From contig NZ_CP152413.1 in assembly GCF_038967635.1 (NCBI RefSeq), positions 5,708,001 through 5,772,000 of the forward strand: DNA of 64,000 nt, written 5' to 3'. This document shows positions 45,044 to 55,721 of the stretch, piece after piece. The position numbers and the translations under genes were made by a program. The stretch's first letter is position 1; each line of letters opens with the position of its first letter. The notes below the pieces were generated by a model. The model did not search any database. It saw only the letters and a list, made by a program, of their open reading frames with translations, and had not been told where the DNA came from. The DNA is from Bradyrhizobium sp. B124 (GTDB lineage: Bacteria > Pseudomonadota > Alphaproteobacteria > Rhizobiales > Xanthobacteraceae).

Positions 45044-45535
45044 TTAGCGCTTCTTGCGCAGCCGTACGACCATGTCGACGCGGGAAATCTCGTAGCCATC
45101 AGGCACGTTGGGCATCTTCGACAGCACGAGGTTCGGGTCGGGAATGTCGACCAGCTCGTGGTTGTGCTCGAGATAGAAGTGGTGATGCGTCGACACGTTG
45201 GTGTCGAAATAGGTCTTGGTGCCATCGACGCTGACCTGGCGCAGCAGGCCGGCATCGGTCAGCTGGTTGAGCGTGTTGTAGACGGTCGCCAGCGACACCG
45301 GAACCTTGGCCAGCGTGGCTTCCTCGTACAGCATTTCAGCGGTCAGGTGGCGGGCTCCCTTGCCGAACAGCAGCCAGCCCAGCGCCATGCGCTGACGGGT
45401 CGGCCGGAGGCCGGCAGACTGCAGCATCTCGTTGACGTCATGCCACGGACAACCGGTCAGGGCAGGGTGGTGCCCAGCGCCCCGGGCAGCCGGGTGCACG
45501 GCATCATCGTTCACAGCCGGTACTTCGTCGTTCAT
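45044..45535 (-). CDS. irr: Iron response regulator Irr (Fur family)
   Basis: A 163-residue Fur-family regulator that represses haem synthesis and controls iron genes when iron is short in Rhizobiales. The haem-regulatory motif GCPWHDV has Cys29-Pro30, and the second haem site is His117-119 (STHHHFYLEHNH), the same numbering as B. japonicum Irr. That match fixes the start at 45535 rather than 45550. The winged helix (RPTRQRMALGWLLFGKGARHLTAEMLYEEA...SLATVYNTLNQLTDAGLLRQ) is intact. In B. japonicum haem binding triggers degradation. It is divergent from fabA. A promoter with Fur-like hexamers lies upstream. Confidence 0.96.
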   Translation of the reverse strand: MNDEVPAVNDDAVHPAARGAGHHPALTGCPWHDVNEMLQSAGLRPTRQRMALGWLLFGKGARHLTAEMLYEEATLAKVPVSLATVYNTLNQLTDAGLLRQVSVDGTKTYFDTNVSTHHHFYLEHNHELVDIPDPNLVLSKMPNVPDGYEISRVDMVVRLRKKR

Positions 45536-45574
45536 ATCCACTCTATGCACCCAACTCAGGCAATATTCCTCATA

Positions 45575-45613
45575 AATATAAAAAGGATGCCCATCAGATG
45601 CAAGTTTTTCGCA
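45575..45613 (-). promoter_or_regulatory. irr promoter with three Fur-type hexamers
   Basis: On the minus strand TTGCAT (45598-45603) and TATATT (45575-45580) are 17 bp apart. Over and beside the -35 box are TGCGAA (45608-45613), TGCATC (45597-45602) and GGCATC (45586-45591), repeating every 11 bp. As I recall, the Fur site at B. japonicum irr was described as imperfect direct TGCATC-type hexamers, so this is probably where Fur acts. Confidence 0.68.
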
Positions 45614-45864
45614 ACTAGAACGAATCCAAGCTGCGGTAGAAACCTAAGGAGAAACGGCAATTTATCATCGGAATGCCGCTTTGCCGCCCAGTTAGCCCTA
45701 TGTTAGAGAGCGCGCGGACCACATATGCGCTTTCGGCAGGGATAACAGGCCGGTAGCGTACCCAGGTAGCGCCAAGATGCGGGACGGGATATTCCGGTTC
45801 CCGTGGGTAGATTAAGGTCCGACCAAGCAAAGCGCTTCATCGGGACATCAGAGGTGGAAAGAGG

Positions 45865-46386
45865 ATGCTGGATCGGCGCGGCGGTTACGAATACGAGGAT
45901 TTGCTGGCTTGCGGGCGGGGCGAGCTTTTCGGTCCCGGCAACGCCCAGTTGCCGCTGCCACCGATGCTGATGTTCGATCGCATCAGTGAGATCTCGCAAA
46001 CCGGCGGCGAGTACGGCAAGGGGCTGGTGCGCGCCGAGCTCGAAGTGAAACCGGATCTCTGGTTCTTCGGCTGCCATTTCAAGAACGATCCGGTAATGCC
46101 GGGCTGCCTCGGCCTCGATGCCATGTGGCAAATGGTCGGCTTTTACCTCGGCTGGATCGGTGGCGAAGGTCGCGGCCGCGCGCTCGGCCTCGGCGAACTG
46201 AAGTTCTCCGGACAGGTGCTGCCGCACGCGCGCAAGGTTGTGTACAACATCGATATCAAGCGCGTGATGCGGTCAAAGCTCGTGCTTGGAATTGCCGACG
46301 GGTGGCTTTCCATGGACGACGAGATTATCTATCGCGCCAAGGACTTGAAGGTCGGATTGTTCAAGCAGGGCACAGCGCCATCTTGA
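45865..46386 (+). CDS. fabA: 3-hydroxydecanoyl-ACP dehydratase/isomerase
   Basis: A 173-residue hot-dog-fold enzyme that dehydrates 3-hydroxydecanoyl-ACP and isomerises trans-2 to cis-3-decenoyl-ACP, starting unsaturated fatty-acid synthesis. The catalytic His71 ([13 protein letters not shown]) and Asp85 ([10 protein letters not shown]) are present. GAGGTGGAAAGAGG precedes the ATG. It leads the fabA-fabB-fabV operon (43 and 78 bp gaps). Confidence 0.96.
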   Translation: MLDRRGGYEYEDLLACGRGELFGPGNAQLPLPPMLMFDRISEISQTGGEYGKGLVRAELEVKPDLWFFGCHFKNDPVMPGCLGLDAMWQMVGFYLGWIGGEGRGRALGLGELKFSGQVLPHARKVVYNIDIKRVMRSKLVLGIADGWLSMDDEIIYRAKDLKVGLFKQGTAPS

Positions 46387-46429
46387 GCAGGATCATCATG
46401 CGGCAACATAAAGGCAGGGCGAGGCGAAC

Positions 46430-47653
46430 ATGAGGCGGGTTGTCATCACGGGGATGGGGATTGTCTCGTCCATCGGTAACAACACCCAGGAAGTGCTTGC
46501 GAGCCTCTACGAGGCGAAGTCGGGCATTTCGCGCGCGGAGAAGGCTGCTGAGCTCGGCTTCCGTTCGCAGGTGCACGGTGCGCCGACACTCAATCCCGCC
46601 GAGGTGATCGATCGCCGCGCGATGCGGTTCCTTGCCGAAGGTGCTGCGTGGAATCACGTCGCCATGGAGCAGGCGATCCGCGACTCCGGCCTCGAGGAAA
46701 ATGAAGTCTCGAATATTCGCACCGGCATCATCATGGGATCCGGCGGACCGTCGACGCGCACGCTGGTGGAGGCCGCCGACATCGCGCGCGCCAAGGGCCC
46801 GAAGCGTGTTGGCCCGTTCGCTGTCCCGAAGGGAATGTCCTCGACCGCGTCGGCAACGCTCGCGACTTGGTTCAAGATTAAGGGCGTGAACTACTCGATC
46901 TCCTCGGCTTGCGCGACGTCGAACCATTGCATCGGCAATGCCTACGAGACGATCCAGATCGGCAAGCAGGACATCATCTTCGCCGGCGGCTGCGAGGAAC
47001 TCGACTGGACGCTGTCGGTGCTGTTCGACGCCATGGGCGCCATGTCGTCGAAGTATAACGACACGCCGGCGACCGCCTCGCGTCCCTACGACATCAGCCG
47101 CGACGGTTTCGTGATCGCCGGCGGCGCAGGTGTCGTGGTGCTCGAAGAGCTCGAGCATGCCAAGGCACGCGGCGCCAGGATCTACGGTGAGGTCGTCGGC
47201 TACGGCGCGACCTCGGACGGTTACGACATGGTGGCGCCGTCGGGCGAGGGCGCTGAGCGCTGCATGCGCATGGCGATCTCGACGGTGGACACGCCGGTCG
47301 ATTACATCAATCCGCACGCCACTTCGACGCCGGCCGGTGATCCACCGGAGATCGAGGCGATCCGCAAGGTGTTCGGCACCGGCGACAAGTGCCCGCCGAT
47401 CTCGGCGACCAAGGCGCTGACCGGCCACTCGCTCGGCGCCACCGGCGTGCAGGAGGCGATCTACTCGCTGCTGATGCTGAACAACGGCTTCATCTGCGAA
47501 AGCGCGCATATCACCGAGCTCGATCCGGTGTTCGCCGACATGCCGATCGTGCGCAAGCGCATCGACAACGCCAAGCTCACGACCGTGCTGTCAAACTCGT
47601 TCGGCTTCGGCGGCACCAACGCCACGCTGGTATTCAGGCGGCTTGATGCCTGA
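46430..47653 (+). CDS. fabB: 3-oxoacyl-ACP synthase I
   Basis: A 407-residue thiolase-fold KAS I that elongates the cis-unsaturated acyl-ACP made by FabA. The catalytic Cys161 is in [13 protein letters not shown]; the two His lie in [12 protein letters not shown] and TGHSLGATG, giving the C-H-H triad. [15 protein letters not shown] is the C-terminal glycine loop. GGGCGAGGCG precedes the ATG. FabB next to FabA marks the anaerobic-type unsaturated fatty-acid pathway. Confidence 0.96.
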   Translation: MRRVVITGMGIVSSIGNNTQEVLASLYEAKSGISRAEKAAELGFRSQVHGAPTLNPAEVIDRRAMRFLAEGAAWNHVAMEQAIRDSGLEENEVSNIRTGIIMGSGGPSTRTLVEAADIARAKGPKRVGPFAVPKGMSSTASATLATWFKIKGVNYSISSACATSNHCIGNAYETIQIGKQDIIFAGGCEELDWTLSVLFDAMGAMSSKYNDTPATASRPYDISRDGFVIAGGAGVVVLEELEHAKARGARIYGEVVGYGATSDGYDMVAPSGEGAERCMRMAISTVDTPVDYINPHATSTPAGDPPEIEAIRKVFGTGDKCPPISATKALTGHSLGATGVQEAIYSLLMLNNGFICESAHITELDPVFADMPIVRKRIDNAKLTTVLSNSFGFGGTNATLVFRRLDA

Positions 47654-47731
47654 TTTCGCCTCTCCTCGCTTGCTGAGGGAGGTCCGCAGGCAGCGAATGG
47701 GGATATTGCAACGATCCGGAATGGGGTGGGA

Positions 47732-48904
47732 ATGATTATTGAACCGCGCGTGCGAGGCTTCATCTGCACGACGGCACATCCCGTCGGCTGCGCCACGAAT
47801 GTCCGCGAACAGATCGCCTACGTTCTCAAGCAGGGTCCGGTCGCGGACTGTCCGAAACGCGTTGCCGTGCTCGGCTGCTCGACGGGCTACGGCCTCGCGA
47901 GCCGCATCGTGGCGACCTTCGCCGGCGGCGCCGACACGATCGGCGTGTCGCTGGAGCGCGAGCCGTCGGAAAAGAGAAGCGCCAGCGCCGGCTGGTACAA
48001 CAACCGTGCCTTCGAGATCGAGGCCGAGAAGATCGGACGCTCGCCGCTCACACTGGAGGGCGATGCCTTCTCCGACGAGATGAAGAAAGACTTCATCGAG
48101 CGCGTGCGCGAAAAATTCGGGCAGCTCGACTTGCTGGTCTACAGCATGGCGGCGCCGGTCCGCACCGATCCGGACACGGGCAAGACCTACCGCTCGGTCA
48201 TCAAGCCGCTCGGTGCGCCGGTCGAGATCAAGACGCTCGACACCGAGACCGGCGAGGTGTTCCAGACCACCCTTGAACCGGCGAACGAGGAGCAAACCGC
48301 GGCCACGGTCGCGGTGATGGGCGGCGACGACTGGAAGCGCTGGATCGACCAGCTGGCTGACGCCGGCGTGCTGGCGCCGGGCTTCCGGACCCTCAACTAC
48401 ACCTATATCGGCAGCGAGCTGACCTGGCCGATCTACTGGAACGGCACGCTCGGCCGCGCCAAGGTCGATCTCGACAGCAAGGCGGAGGCAATTCGGGGCC
48501 GGCTCGGTGCGGACGCCGCCCGCGTGGTCGCGCTGAAGGCCGTGGTCACCCAGGCGAGCTCGGCCATTCCGGTGGTGCCGCTCTATGGCACGGTGCTGTT
48601 CAAGGTGATGAAGCAGCTCGGACTCCATGAGGGCTGCATCGAGCAGATCGACCGCCTGTTCCGCACCCGCCTCGGCAAGGGCGTCGAACTGGACGATGCG
48701 CAGCGCATCCGGGTCGACGATTGGGAGCTTTCGCCCGAAGTGCAGACGGAAGTGTCGCGGCGCTGGCCGCTGCTCACCACCGAGACGCTCGGCGAATTGG
48801 CGGACCTCGGCGAATACAAGAGCCAGTTCCTCCGCCTGTTCGGCTTCGGCATCGACGGCGTCGACTACACGCAGGACGTCGATCCTCGCGTCGTCCCGGG
48901 CTAG
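47732..48904 (+). CDS. fabV: FabV-type enoyl-ACP/CoA reductase (NADH)
   Basis: A 390-residue enoyl reductase of the FabV/TER family, not the shorter FabI. The start MIIEPRVRGFICTTAHPVGC and VLGCSTGYGLASR (NAD site), LDLLVYSMAAPVRTDPDTGKTYRS and the active-site Tyr235-x8-Lys244 (YWNGTLGRAK) are diagnostic, with the same numbering as described FabV enzymes. It completes the elongation cycle. ATG at 47732 has GGGGTGGGA directly upstream; a GTG at 47726 would add two residues. Third gene of the fabA operon. Confidence 0.95.
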   Translation: MIIEPRVRGFICTTAHPVGCATNVREQIAYVLKQGPVADCPKRVAVLGCSTGYGLASRIVATFAGGADTIGVSLEREPSEKRSASAGWYNNRAFEIEAEKIGRSPLTLEGDAFSDEMKKDFIERVREKFGQLDLLVYSMAAPVRTDPDTGKTYRSVIKPLGAPVEIKTLDTETGEVFQTTLEPANEEQTAATVAVMGGDDWKRWIDQLADAGVLAPGFRTLNYTYIGSELTWPIYWNGTLGRAKVDLDSKAEAIRGRLGADAARVVALKAVVTQASSAIPVVPLYGTVLFKVMKQLGLHEGCIEQIDRLFRTRLGKGVELDDAQRIRVDDWELSPEVQTEVSRRWPLLTTETLGELADLGEYKSQFLRLFGFGIDGVDYTQDVDPRVVPG

Positions 48905-48925
48905 GCCGTTCGAAATTCGTTACTT

Positions 48926-49013
48926 CGTAGCCCGGATGGAGCGGAGCGCAATCCGGGACAGACGTTGACGTGGAGATAGTTTCCCGGATTTCGCTTCGCT
49001 GCATCCGGGCTAC
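48926..49013. repeat. Intergenic palindrome family A, copy 3
   Basis: cgtagcccggatggagcgga... and ...cttcgctgcatccgggctac inverted over 88 bp, matching 6477-6563 and 42947-43035. It fills the convergent gap between fabV and the glutathione transferase gene. Confidence 0.85.
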
Positions 49014-49019
49014 ATCGCG

Positions 49020-49616
49020 TTACCCCGCCGCGATCTTCTCTGCGCGCTGGAACGCGGGCCGCGCCACGCAGCGGTCGATATAGGCCTCGAATGACGGCCG
49101 CGACGGCACCATCTTGAACACGCGCACCGCAAAGTTCAGTCCCGCCCCGATCGCGATGTCGGCGGCCGAGAACTGATCGCCGAGAATCCATGGCCCCTTC
49201 TGCAACTCGGCATCGAGCACGTCGAACACCTGTGCCGCGCTGCCCCATGCTGCGGTGCTGGTCGGCACCTCGAGCTTGGTGAAGAGCTGGATCAGCGCCG
49301 GCTCAATGCAGCTCGGCGAGAAGAACAGCCATTGCAGATAGCGTGCGCGTTTCGGATCGTTGGTGGCCGGTGCGAGCTTGGTTTCGGGATAGCGGTCGGC
49401 GATATAGGCGCAGATCGCGGCGGCCTCGGCGAGCTTGGCATCGCCGTCGGTCAACGCCGGCACCTTGCCCATCGGGTTGATCTTGAGGAAGTCCGGCGAC
49501 TTCTGCGCGCCGGTGCTGATATCGGTCAGCACCCGCTCGTAAGCCAGGCCGGATTCTTCCAGCAGCCAGATGGCGGAGAACGAGCGCGAGCGCGGCGACC
49601 AGTACAGCTTGATCAT
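49020..49616 (-). CDS. Glutathione S-transferase family protein
   Basis: A 198-residue GST. The thioredoxin-like N-terminal domain (IKLYWSPRSRSFSAIWLLEESGLAYERV) is followed by the glutathione-binding NPMGKVPALTDGDAKLAEAAAICAYIADRYP. The C-terminal helical domain contains WILGDQFSAADIAIGAGL. The probable catalytic Ser lies in SPRSRS. The substrate is unknown. Its start overlaps the stop of the acetyltransferase gene (ATGA), so the two are coupled. Confidence 0.9.
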   Translation of the reverse strand: MIKLYWSPRSRSFSAIWLLEESGLAYERVLTDISTGAQKSPDFLKINPMGKVPALTDGDAKLAEAAAICAYIADRYPETKLAPATNDPKRARYLQWLFFSPSCIEPALIQLFTKLEVPTSTAAWGSAAQVFDVLDAELQKGPWILGDQFSAADIAIGAGLNFAVRVFKMVPSRPSFEAYIDRCVARPAFQRAEKIAAG

Positions 49617-50110
49617 GGTGCGGTCCCTTTCTTCGGCATGGACGAAGAGTAGGCGAATTTCGCTCTCTTCCACCGGTAGTGCTTCATCATGAAGCCGGTG
49701 ACCGGATTGGGCGCTTCCTTCTCGAACACAAAGCCTTCGCGCTCGTACCAGCGCCAGGCCTTCTCGTTCTCGCGGACGCATTTCAACCAGATCTCGTCGG
49801 GCATCTGCTGGCGCGTGAAGGCGAGCAGATGGCGTCCGAGGCTCTGGCCCTGATGGGTGGGCACGACCATCAGCTGGTCGAGCAAAAAGGTCGGCAGGTG
49901 CAGCGCCAGCATGGCGGCGATGGTGCCGTGATCGTCGGCGACAAACAGGCTCCAGCCGCCCGCGATCTCGCGCGGCAGACGGGCGCGCAGATCGTTCAGC
50001 AGACCTTCACTTGCCTGCGAGAGCCCGGTCGAGACCCAGCTGTCCATCCAGGCGCGCGCGATCGCATCAAGTTCGTCAGGACGGGCAGGGCGGATGATCG
50101 GCAGCGTCAT
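49613..50110 (-). CDS. GNAT-family N-acetyltransferase
   Basis: A 165-residue GNAT domain. IIRPARPDELDAIARAWMDSW is the first strand-helix unit, LDQLMVVPTHQGQSLGRHLLAFT is motif A with the Q/RxxGxG/A acetyl-CoA loop (written QGQSLG), and LKCVRENEKAWRWYEREGFVFEKE is motif B. The acceptor is unknown. It is upstream of and overlaps the glutathione transferase gene. Confidence 0.88.
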   Translation of the reverse strand: MTLPIIRPARPDELDAIARAWMDSWVSTGLSQASEGLLNDLRARLPREIAGGWSLFVADDHGTIAAMLALHLPTFLLDQLMVVPTHQGQSLGRHLLAFTRQQMPDEIWLKCVRENEKAWRWYEREGFVFEKEAPNPVTGFMMKHYRWKRAKFAYSSSMPKKGTAP

Positions 50111-50166
50111 CGTCGATCCCCTTGGCGTTCGGCACCGGCGGTGCGAAGCTGCGGACGTATAAAGGT

Positions 50167-50197
50167 GGAAGCCCCGCGAAGCGATCGCGGGGCTTCC
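50167..50197 (-). terminator. 13-bp hairpin downstream of the superoxide dismutase gene
   Basis: GGAAGCCCCGCGA-N5-TCGCGGGGCTTCC is a perfect stem. On the minus strand it is followed by CACCTTTATA, only a poor T-run. It could end the superoxide dismutase transcript or belong to the repeat cluster beside it. Confidence 0.4.
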
Positions 50198-50203
50198 AAG
50201 CCT

Positions 50204-50308
50204 AGAGCATCTTCGGTTCTGATTGAATCAGAACCGAAGCTCTAGATTCTTGTTTTGACGCGTTTTCTTCACGCGGACCGGCGTCCACTTCGCTCGAAAA
50301 CGCTCTAA
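50204..50308. repeat. Intergenic repeat cluster: perfect palindrome plus family E copy 2
   Basis: CTTCGGTTCTGATT-g-AATCAGAACCGAAG (50211-50239) is a perfect 14-bp inverted repeat with a single central base. It is followed by the cgcgttttcttcacgcg...gctcgaaaacgct element (about 50259-50305), which also occurs at 34801-34848. Confidence 0.8.
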
Positions 50309-50339
50309 CGCAGTTCGTTGCGACCGGCGAGCCCGCGGC

Positions 50340-51074
50340 TCACACGCCGAGCGTGCCGGCCTTGGCTGCGGCATAACGCTCGGCCACGGCCTTCCAGTTC
50401 ACCGTATTCCACCACGCCTTGAGGTAATCGGGCCGCCGGTTCTGGTAGGTCAGGTAATAGGCGTGCTCCCAGACGTCGTTGCCGAGCAGCGCGCGTTTAC
50501 CGTCCATGATCGGATTGTCCTGGTTCGGCCGCGTCTCGATCGCGAGCTTGCCGTCCCTGGTCACGGTGACGAACACCCAGCCGGAGCCGAACACGCGCCC
50601 GCCGGCGGCGTTGAAATCGGCCTGGAGTTTTTCCAAGCCGCCGAGGTCGCGGTCGATCGCGGCGAGCACGTCGTCGTCGGGCTTGCCGCCGTTCGGTCCC
50701 ATGATCTGCCAGAACATCGTGTGGTTGGCGTGGCCACCCATGTTGTTACGAACGCCGGTACGGATCGCGTCCGGCACGCTGCCGAGATTGGCGAGCACCT
50801 CGGTGACCGGCTTCTCCGCGATCTGCGGATTGTCCTTGGCGAATGTGTTGAGGTTGGTGACATAGGCTTGGTGATGCCGGTCGTGATGGATTTCCATCGT
50901 CTTGGCATCGATATGCGGCTCCAGCGCATTGGCGGGATAGGCCAGCGGTTCGATCTTGAACGGTCCGGCCGGGGCCTGTGTCGTGGCCTGCGCGAACGCG
51001 AAACGTGGCGCTGCCGCGGCCGCGGCGGTCGTAGTTGCCGCGAGCACGAGATGGCGGCGGGATATAAGTGACAT
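50340..51074 (-). CDS. Exported superoxide dismutase (Fe/Mn type)
   Basis: A 244-residue superoxide dismutase with an export signal. The N-terminus SRRHLVLAATTTAAAAAAPRFAFA has twin arginines and an AxA-type end, consistent with Tat export of a folded metalloenzyme to the periplasm. Metal ligands are a His in MEIHHDRHHQAY, a His in GHANHTMFW, and the Asp and His of NDVWEHAYY. PNQDNPIMDG places a Gln where manganese forms have it, so Mn or cambialistic use is likelier than Fe. It is monocistronic between repeats and pnp. Confidence 0.9.
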   Translation of the reverse strand: MSLISRRHLVLAATTTAAAAAAPRFAFAQATTQAPAGPFKIEPLAYPANALEPHIDAKTMEIHHDRHHQAYVTNLNTFAKDNPQIAEKPVTEVLANLGSVPDAIRTGVRNNMGGHANHTMFWQIMGPNGGKPDDDVLAAIDRDLGGLEKLQADFNAAGGRVFGSGWVFVTVTRDGKLAIETRPNQDNPIMDGKRALLGNDVWEHAYYLTYQNRRPDYLKAWWNTVNWKAVAERYAAAKAGTLGV

Positions 51075-51233
51075 CGATTCCTCCTGGCCTGTAGCTCCAG
51101 TGTCCCCGTCGACAGAGCATAGCGAGATACGCGCGAGCCACCGTATGCCGTTTCGAAGACGGTCATTGTGACGCTGCGTCGGAATCTCGCATTGTCTGAC
51201 AGGGCGCTGGCCCGTTCGAACATCCCATCAAAC

Positions 51234-51260
51234 AAAAAGGGCGGCCTTTCGGCCGCCCTT
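51234..51260 (-). terminator. Rho-independent terminator after pnp
   Basis: On the minus strand GGGCGGCC-GAAA-GGCCGCCC, an 8-bp GC stem with a stable tetraloop, is followed by TTTTTGTTT. It lies 23 bp past the pnp stop and ends the whole rimP-pnp transcription unit. Confidence 0.93.
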
Positions 51261-51282
51261 CGTCGTTTCATTTCAAACAAGC

Positions 51283-53439
<2,157 letters not shown>

Positions 53440-53719
53440 TTCGGTTTTCTTTCATGGTTTCACGAAAGCACGGCGCCCTGAAACACAAAGACCATGCCAA
53501 GACGGCGAGACACTGATGCGCTGCTGCGGTCAGCATCCGGCGATCCTGCCATGGTCCCTGGATTTCGGATGGCGTCCATCCTTTCGGTCATCTGGGCATC
53601 TTGCCCGGTCCAGCGGCCGGATTGCTGCTGGACGCTAGTGTGCATGGCGCGATGGCCATGCTGTTGCGCATGATCATCTTTCGACAATTCGAAAGCCCGA
53701 TTTCACGGACGACCATACG
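53440..53719. other. pnp leader region
   Basis: About 280 bp between the rpsO terminator and pnp. No gene is seen. On the minus strand TTTCGTGAAACCATGAAAG, just before the pnp start, could form a small hairpin (TTTCGTGAAA). PNPase leaders elsewhere carry RNase III-processed stems, but none is clear here. A separate pnp promoter is probable, although no box pair is convincing. Confidence 0.4.
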
Positions 53720-53745
53720 AAAACGCGCGCGAACCTCGCGCGCGT
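53720..53745 (-). terminator. Terminator between rpsO and pnp
   Basis: On the minus strand ACGCGCGCGA-GGT-TCGCGCGCGT, a perfect 10-bp stem, is followed by TTTT. It starts 11 bp past the rpsO stop. In other bacteria partial readthrough of this terminator lets rpsO transcripts reach pnp. Confidence 0.85.
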
Positions 53746-53755
53746 GCTTCTCAAA

Positions 53756-54025
53756 TCAACGACGGATGTTGTGCTTCTCGAGCAGCGCCTTGTAGCGCGC
53801 CTCGTCCTTGCGCTTGATGTAGTCAAGCAGGGAGCGACGCGTCGACACCAGCTTCAGGAGGCCGCGGCGTGAATGGTTGTCCTTCACATGGCTCTTGAAG
53901 TGCTCGGTGAGGTTATTGATGCGTTCCGACAGGATCGCGACCTGAACCTCGGGCGAGCCGGTGTCGCCGGCTTTGTTGGCATTCGTCTTGATGACTTCCG
54001 CTTTGCGTTCGGCGGTAATCGACAT
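53756..54025 (-). CDS. rpsO: 30S ribosomal protein S15
   Basis: An 89-residue ribosomal protein. [57 protein letters not shown] is the full S15 signature, binding the 16S central domain. It lies 2 bp after the truB stop on the same strand and ends at a strong terminator. Confidence 0.97.
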   Translation of the reverse strand: MSITAERKAEVIKTNANKAGDTGSPEVQVAILSERINNLTEHFKSHVKDNHSRRGLLKLVSTRRSLLDYIKRKDEARYKALLEKHNIRR

Positions 54026-54027
54026 CG

Positions 54028-55137
54028 TCAGTTACTTTCGTTGTTGCGAGCCGGACTGGCAGTCAGTCCGTTCAGGTTGAACACGCGCTTGGGGATGAGT
54101 TCGCCATTGCCAATCTCGGCAAGCGCGAGAAGTCGGCCTGCCACCGTGACATAGACTGTGCCGCTGGTATTGGGCGCATCCCGTCCGCGCAACAAAACGG
54201 CCTGGCCCCGGTGGAGCCTTGCCGCATCAGCCCGTGTGACGGCCAGTGCCGGGATGTCGTCCAGCGCGGTCTCAACGGGCAAAAGCGCGTCGGCGAGGCT
54301 GCCCTCGCCAGACGCGGCTCTATTGCATAAAGCCTCCAACTGTTCCAGCGGAATCATGTCCCGCTCGGTAAACGGACCGACCAGGGTCCGCCGCAGGGCG
54401 CAGATATGGCCGAAACAGCCCAGAATCCGGCCCATATCGCGGGCCAGGGCTCGGACATAGGTTCCCTTGCCGCACTCGGCCTCGAACACGGATTGTCCGT
54501 TATCTCCGTGTTCTACAAGGGTTAATTCGTGAATCTCGACCGGACGGGGCTTCAATTCCACGGTCTCGCCGTCGCGTGCCAGATCATAGGCCCGCTCACC
54601 CTGCACCTTGATGGCCGAATATTGCGGCGGGATCTGCTCGATCACCCCGGTGAAGCGCGGCAGCAATTGGCGGATCGAATCGGCGGTCGGCCTATTCTCG
54701 CTGGTCCTGACCGGCCGTCCCTCGGTGTCGTCGGTGTCGCGCTCCTCGCCCCAGCTGACCGTGAAGCGGTAGCGCTTGCGGCCGTCCATCACGAACGGCA
54801 CCGTCTTGGTGGCCTCGCCCAGCGCGATCGGCAGGCCGCCGGAGGCGAGCGGATCGAGCGTGCCCGCATGGCCGGCGCGCTTGGCCTGGAACAGGCGCTT
54901 GAGCACGGCAACGGCCTGTGTCGAGGTCATCCCGATCGGCTTGTCGAGCACCACCCAGCCATGGACGTCGCGCTTGTCGCGGCGCGGCTGCTGGTTCTGC
55001 CTGCCGTGCTTCTGGCGCGGGTCGTTGTTGGTGCGGCGCGTATCGTCGGTGCGCGGCCCGGCAAAAGCATCCCGCTCAGCGTCGCGCGCATCGGCATCCT
55101 TCGCGTCGATCACGCTGTTGGTCGTCATCACAGTCAT
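54028..55137 (-). CDS. truB: tRNA pseudouridine(55) synthase TruB
   Basis: A 369-residue pseudouridine synthase for U55 of tRNA. The core begins [25 protein letters not shown] near residue 60; the catalytic Asp is in [23 protein letters not shown], then [16 protein letters not shown] and [15 protein letters not shown]. The first 58 residues are a charged extension rich in Asp, Arg and Gln ([22 protein letters not shown]) not found in E. coli TruB. The start ATG at 55137 overlaps the rbfA stop (TGATG); a GTG at 55140 is also possible. Confidence 0.94.
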   Translation of the reverse strand: MTVMTTNSVIDAKDADARDAERDAFAGPRTDDTRRTNNDPRQKHGRQNQQPRRDKRDVHGWVVLDKPIGMTSTQAVAVLKRLFQAKRAGHAGTLDPLASGGLPIALGEATKTVPFVMDGRKRYRFTVSWGEERDTDDTEGRPVRTSENRPTADSIRQLLPRFTGVIEQIPPQYSAIKVQGERAYDLARDGETVELKPRPVEIHELTLVEHGDNGQSVFEAECGKGTYVRALARDMGRILGCFGHICALRRTLVGPFTERDMIPLEQLEALCNRAASGEGSLADALLPVETALDDIPALAVTRADAARLHRGQAVLLRGRDAPNTSGTVYVTVAGRLLALAEIGNGELIPKRVFNLNGLTASPARNNESN

Positions 55138-55547
55138 CACTCGTCGTCCGAATCGGGTGCAAGGTCTCGCTGCACCGCAGGTGTCCGCAGTAGTTTCTCG
55201 ATGCGCTCCGCCTCGTCGAATCGCTCATCGACGCGGAAGCGAATGTCGGGTGCAAATTTCAGGTTGACGCGATGCGCGATCTCGCCGCGAAGGAACTTCT
55301 TGTTGCGCTCGAGCGCTGATATCACCGCGCCGGTGTCGCGTCCGCCGAGCGGCATCACGTAGACCGTGGCGAGCTTCAGGTCCGGCGACATGCGCACCTC
55401 GGGAACGGTGATGATGTGGCCTTCCAGATCGGGATCGTGAACCTGACCCTGTGACAGAATCTCGGCAACCGCATGGCGAACCGTTTCGCCGACGCGCAGC
55501 TGACGTTGCGATCCGCCGGGGCTGGAACTCTTCTTTTGACGGGGCAT
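55137..55547 (-). CDS. rbfA: 30S ribosome-binding factor A
   Basis: A 136-residue KH-like assembly factor for the small subunit that acts on 16S rRNA maturation and cold growth. [44 protein letters not shown] and [26 protein letters not shown] are the family blocks. The ATG at 55547 has GGAAGAAGG upstream, deciding it over the longer frame to 55616. It follows infB in the conserved operon. Confidence 0.94.
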   Translation of the reverse strand: MPRQKKSSSPGGSQRQLRVGETVRHAVAEILSQGQVHDPDLEGHIITVPEVRMSPDLKLATVYVMPLGGRDTGAVISALERNKKFLRGEIAHRVNLKFAPDIRFRVDERFDEAERIEKLLRTPAVQRDLAPDSDDE

Positions 55548-55721
55548 GACCTTCTTCCAAAACCGTCGCGCCCGCCGGCCTTGGCCGCGGGCATCAATGT
55601 CTAGCTTTGCTTTCAATCGGACGATGCGCCGGTGGCCGGACTAAAAGTCCGGCCACGTCGTCGCATTTTCAGTTAAATGGACCCAACGCTTAGTAAGATC
55701 TGCGCTTCGTAAGATTTGGAC

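Noticed and set aside
45614..45864. An iron control element (ICE/Irr box) upstream of fabA
   Set aside because: CTAGAACGAATCC near 45614 is only a poor partial match to a TTTAGAA...TTCTAAA-type palindrome.
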